Source: Nitrospirae bacterium UBA4572 (GTDB taxonomy: Bacteria > Nitrospirota > Leptospirillia > Leptospirillales > Leptospirillaceae). From it: DNA of 6,923 nt. Made by a program: the position numbers and the translations under genes. Below are positions 5,582 through 6,923 of this stretch, one piece after another; positions within the stretch are counted from its first letter, which is position 1; every line of letters starts with the position of its first letter. The DNA is taken from contig DGKK01000031.1 of assembly GCA_002387725.1 (NCBI GenBank), positions 35,100-42,022 on the forward strand. The letters are read 5' to 3'. The notes under the pieces are model-generated. The model made no database searches. It was given only the letters and a program-made list of their open reading frames with translations, and had not been told where the DNA came from.

Positions 5582-6923
5582 GCAGCGTTGACTCCGGAAG
5601 CCCCCGCTCCTCTCCCGTGCCTCTGGTGGATCCCGGGCTCAACCCCGAACAGAGACTGGCCGTCACTCATGAGGAGGGGCCCCTTCTCGTCCTGGCCCCG
5701 GCCGGATCGGGAAAGACACGGGTCGTCATCGAACGGCTGCTCTTTCTGATCGAGCGCAGCGGCCGCGGGGGAGAGAGCTTTTTTGTCGCCACATTCACGC
5801 GGAAGGCCGCCCGGGAGCTTGTGGAGAGGATCTCCCATCGCCTTCCCGATGCCCGCCTTCCCTATGTGGGAACCTTTCATTCCCTTTCGGCCCGCCTTCT
5901 TCGGAGGCTGGCCGACCGGGCGGGTCTTCCGCCGGACTTTACCGTCTCCGACGCCGGGGACCAGAAGGCTCTGGTTCGGGAGATCATGCGTCGCCACAAG
6001 GTCTCGGAGGAGGATGTCGCTCCCCAGGAGATCCTTCGCCAGATCAGCCAGTGGAAAAATGCCCGCCAGACGCCCGGTCCAGAGCTCGCTCGCCGCCTCT
6101 TCGGTTCCCGGCGCTTCATGGCCACCTGCTACGAGGAGTACGAAGAGGGGCTCAGGAAAAACCGCTCCCTCGACTACGACGATCTTCTTTGCCGCCTTGT
6201 CGGCCTTCTCTCGTCCCAGCCCGATGTGGCCACGGCGCTTCGTCAGGAATTTCACCATATTCTGGTGGACGAGTACCAGGACACCAATCCACTCCAGGAA
6301 GAGCTGATCCGACTCCTCTCCCGGGAGCGGAGAAATGTGACGGTGGTGGGAGACGACGACCAGAGCATCTACCGGTTCCGGGGAGCCGAGGTAGCCCATA
6401 TCCAGCGATTTTCCGACCACTACCCGGGGGCCGGGAGGGTGCTCCTTTCCCGGAACTACCGCTCCACATCGGCGATCGTGGACTCGGCGACCTCAGTCAT
6501 CCGCAAAAACGATGGCCGCTATATGAAGACCGTCACGGCGGTGCGAGGAGGAGGGAGCCCCGTTCTCCTAATGGAGTTCCCCGACGAGGAGGCCGAGGCT
6601 CGGGGAGTGGCGGGCATCCTGCGGGAATGGATTGCCGGAGGAGGTCGTCCCTCCCGGGCCGCCGTTCTCTTCCGGACAAATGCCCAGTCTCTTCCCCTGG
6701 AAAAGGCCATGGCGGCGGCTGGAGTCCCCTTCTTCAGGCCCGGAGGGGGAGGTCTCCTCGAAAGCCGGGAGGCCAGGGATCTCGTGGCCTACCTGAGGCT
6801 TTTGGTGAACCCTTTCGACCGACTGAGCCTGGCCCGGATCTTCAACGTGCCTCCCCGGGGGCAGGGTGATGAGGCGGTGGAAGAGCTCTCCGCTCTCTCC
6901 GAAGCCCATCCTGAGCTTCCGGC
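5578..6923 (+). CDS. UvrD/PcrA/Rep-type superfamily 1A DNA helicase, N-terminal part (3' end outside window)
   Basis: A 448-codon open frame runs off the right edge; family members are usually about 650-750 residues, so roughly the last third is missing. These enzymes are ATP-driven 3'-5' single-strand DNA translocases used in repair and in clearing protein from DNA. Motifs in order: Q motif LNPEQRLAVTH (21-31), Walker A APAGSGKT (40-47, Lys46), motif Ia ATFTRKAARE (71-80), VGTFHSL (97-103), motif II ILVDEYQDTN (228-237, Asp231/Glu232), motif III VVGDDDQSIYRFRGA (256-270) and motif IV SRNYRST (291-297). Then come VLFRTNAQS (363-371) and the domain 2 region VPFFRPGGG...REARDLVAYLRLL. Motifs V and VI would lie beyond the window. 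GTG 5578 gives a 4-bp GTGA overlap with the upstream stop. A purine run at 5556-5565 is the best ribosome site, with 12-base spacing, slightly long. GTG 5617 is an alternative start with no visible site. Which of uvrD, pcrA or rep it is cannot be settled from this part. Confidence 0.93.
   Translation, partial: MSSVDSGSPRSSPVPLVDPGLNPEQRLAVTHEEGPLLVLAPAGSGKTRVVIERLLFLIERSGRGGESFFVATFTRKAARELVERISHRLPDARLPYVGTFHSLSARLLRRLADRAGLPPDFTVSDAGDQKALVREIMRRHKVSEEDVAPQEILRQISQWKNARQTPGPELARRLFGSRRFMATCYEEYEEGLRKNRSLDYDDLLCRLVGLLSSQPDVATALRQEFHHILVDEYQDTNPLQEELIRLLSRERRNVTVVGDDDQSIYRFRGAEVAHIQRFSDHYPGAGRVLLSRNYRSTSAIVDSATSVIRKNDGRYMKTVTAVRGGGSPVLLMEFPDEEAEARGVAGILREWIAGGGRPSRAAVLFRTNAQSLPLEKAMAAAGVPFFRPGGGGLLESREARDLVAYLRLLVNPFDRLSLARIFNVPPRGQGDEAVEELSALSEAHPELP

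Noticed and set aside
5320..6420. 366-codon minus-strand open frame opposite the propeller/helicase junction
   Set aside because: It overlaps the conserved helicase motifs on the other strand and has no family features.
6051..6869. 272-codon + strand frame inside the helicase
   Set aside because: It is the +1 shadow of a frame carrying every helicase motif; its translation is Pro/Arg/Gly-rich without motifs.
1..6923. Defence system, prophage, insertion sequence, CRISPR array or tRNA
   Set aside because: I saw no transposase, integrase, terminal inverted repeats, regularly spaced repeats or tRNA-like folds. The helicase has ordinary UvrD/PcrA motifs and no nuclease or other defence partner within the window.

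Overview
The window reads as ordinary chromosomal housekeeping DNA from a GC-rich bacterium. It holds six genes, all on the + strand and tightly packed. I see no RNA gene, mobile element, CRISPR array or long repeat. Codon third positions are strongly G/C in every gene. TTG and GTG starts occur beside clear Shine-Dalgarno sequences, and the envelope genes are those of a peptidoglycan-making diderm. My guess at a Nitrospirota (Leptospirillum-like) or similar lineage comes from overall protein feel only and is weak.

Layout: bases 2-280 are the tail of an unrecognised protein. A 51-bp gap (281-331) holds a small hairpin and the ribosome binding site of the next gene. From 332 the genes run almost without a break: a two-helix DUF502 membrane protein (332-979), glmU (969-2402), glmS (2402-4222), a beta-propeller protein with PD40/TolB-like repeats but no export signal (4250-5581), and the first two thirds or so of a UvrD/PcrA/Rep-type superfamily 1 DNA helicase (from 5578 to beyond the window). 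Junctions are an 11-bp overlap (DUF502/glmU), a 1-bp TGATG overlap (glmU/glmS), a 27-bp gap (glmS/propeller) and a 4-bp GTGA overlap (propeller/helicase). This favours one transcript with translational coupling. No convincing terminator interrupts it.

How the genes fit together: GlmS makes glucosamine-6-phosphate from fructose-6-phosphate and glutamine. GlmU later acetylates glucosamine-1-phosphate and uridylylates it to UDP-GlcNAc, the precursor of peptidoglycan and lipopolysaccharide. The intermediate mutase GlmM is not in the window. The DUF502 protein is an inner-membrane protein of unsettled role; translational linkage to glmU suggests an envelope-related job but does not prove one. The propeller and helicase have no obvious link to amino-sugar synthesis and may share only transcription.

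No clearly new system is present. The points most worth a second look are the COV1-like signature in the DUF502 protein, substitutions in the uridylyltransferase half of GlmU, and the apparently cytosolic propeller translationally coupled to a helicase.
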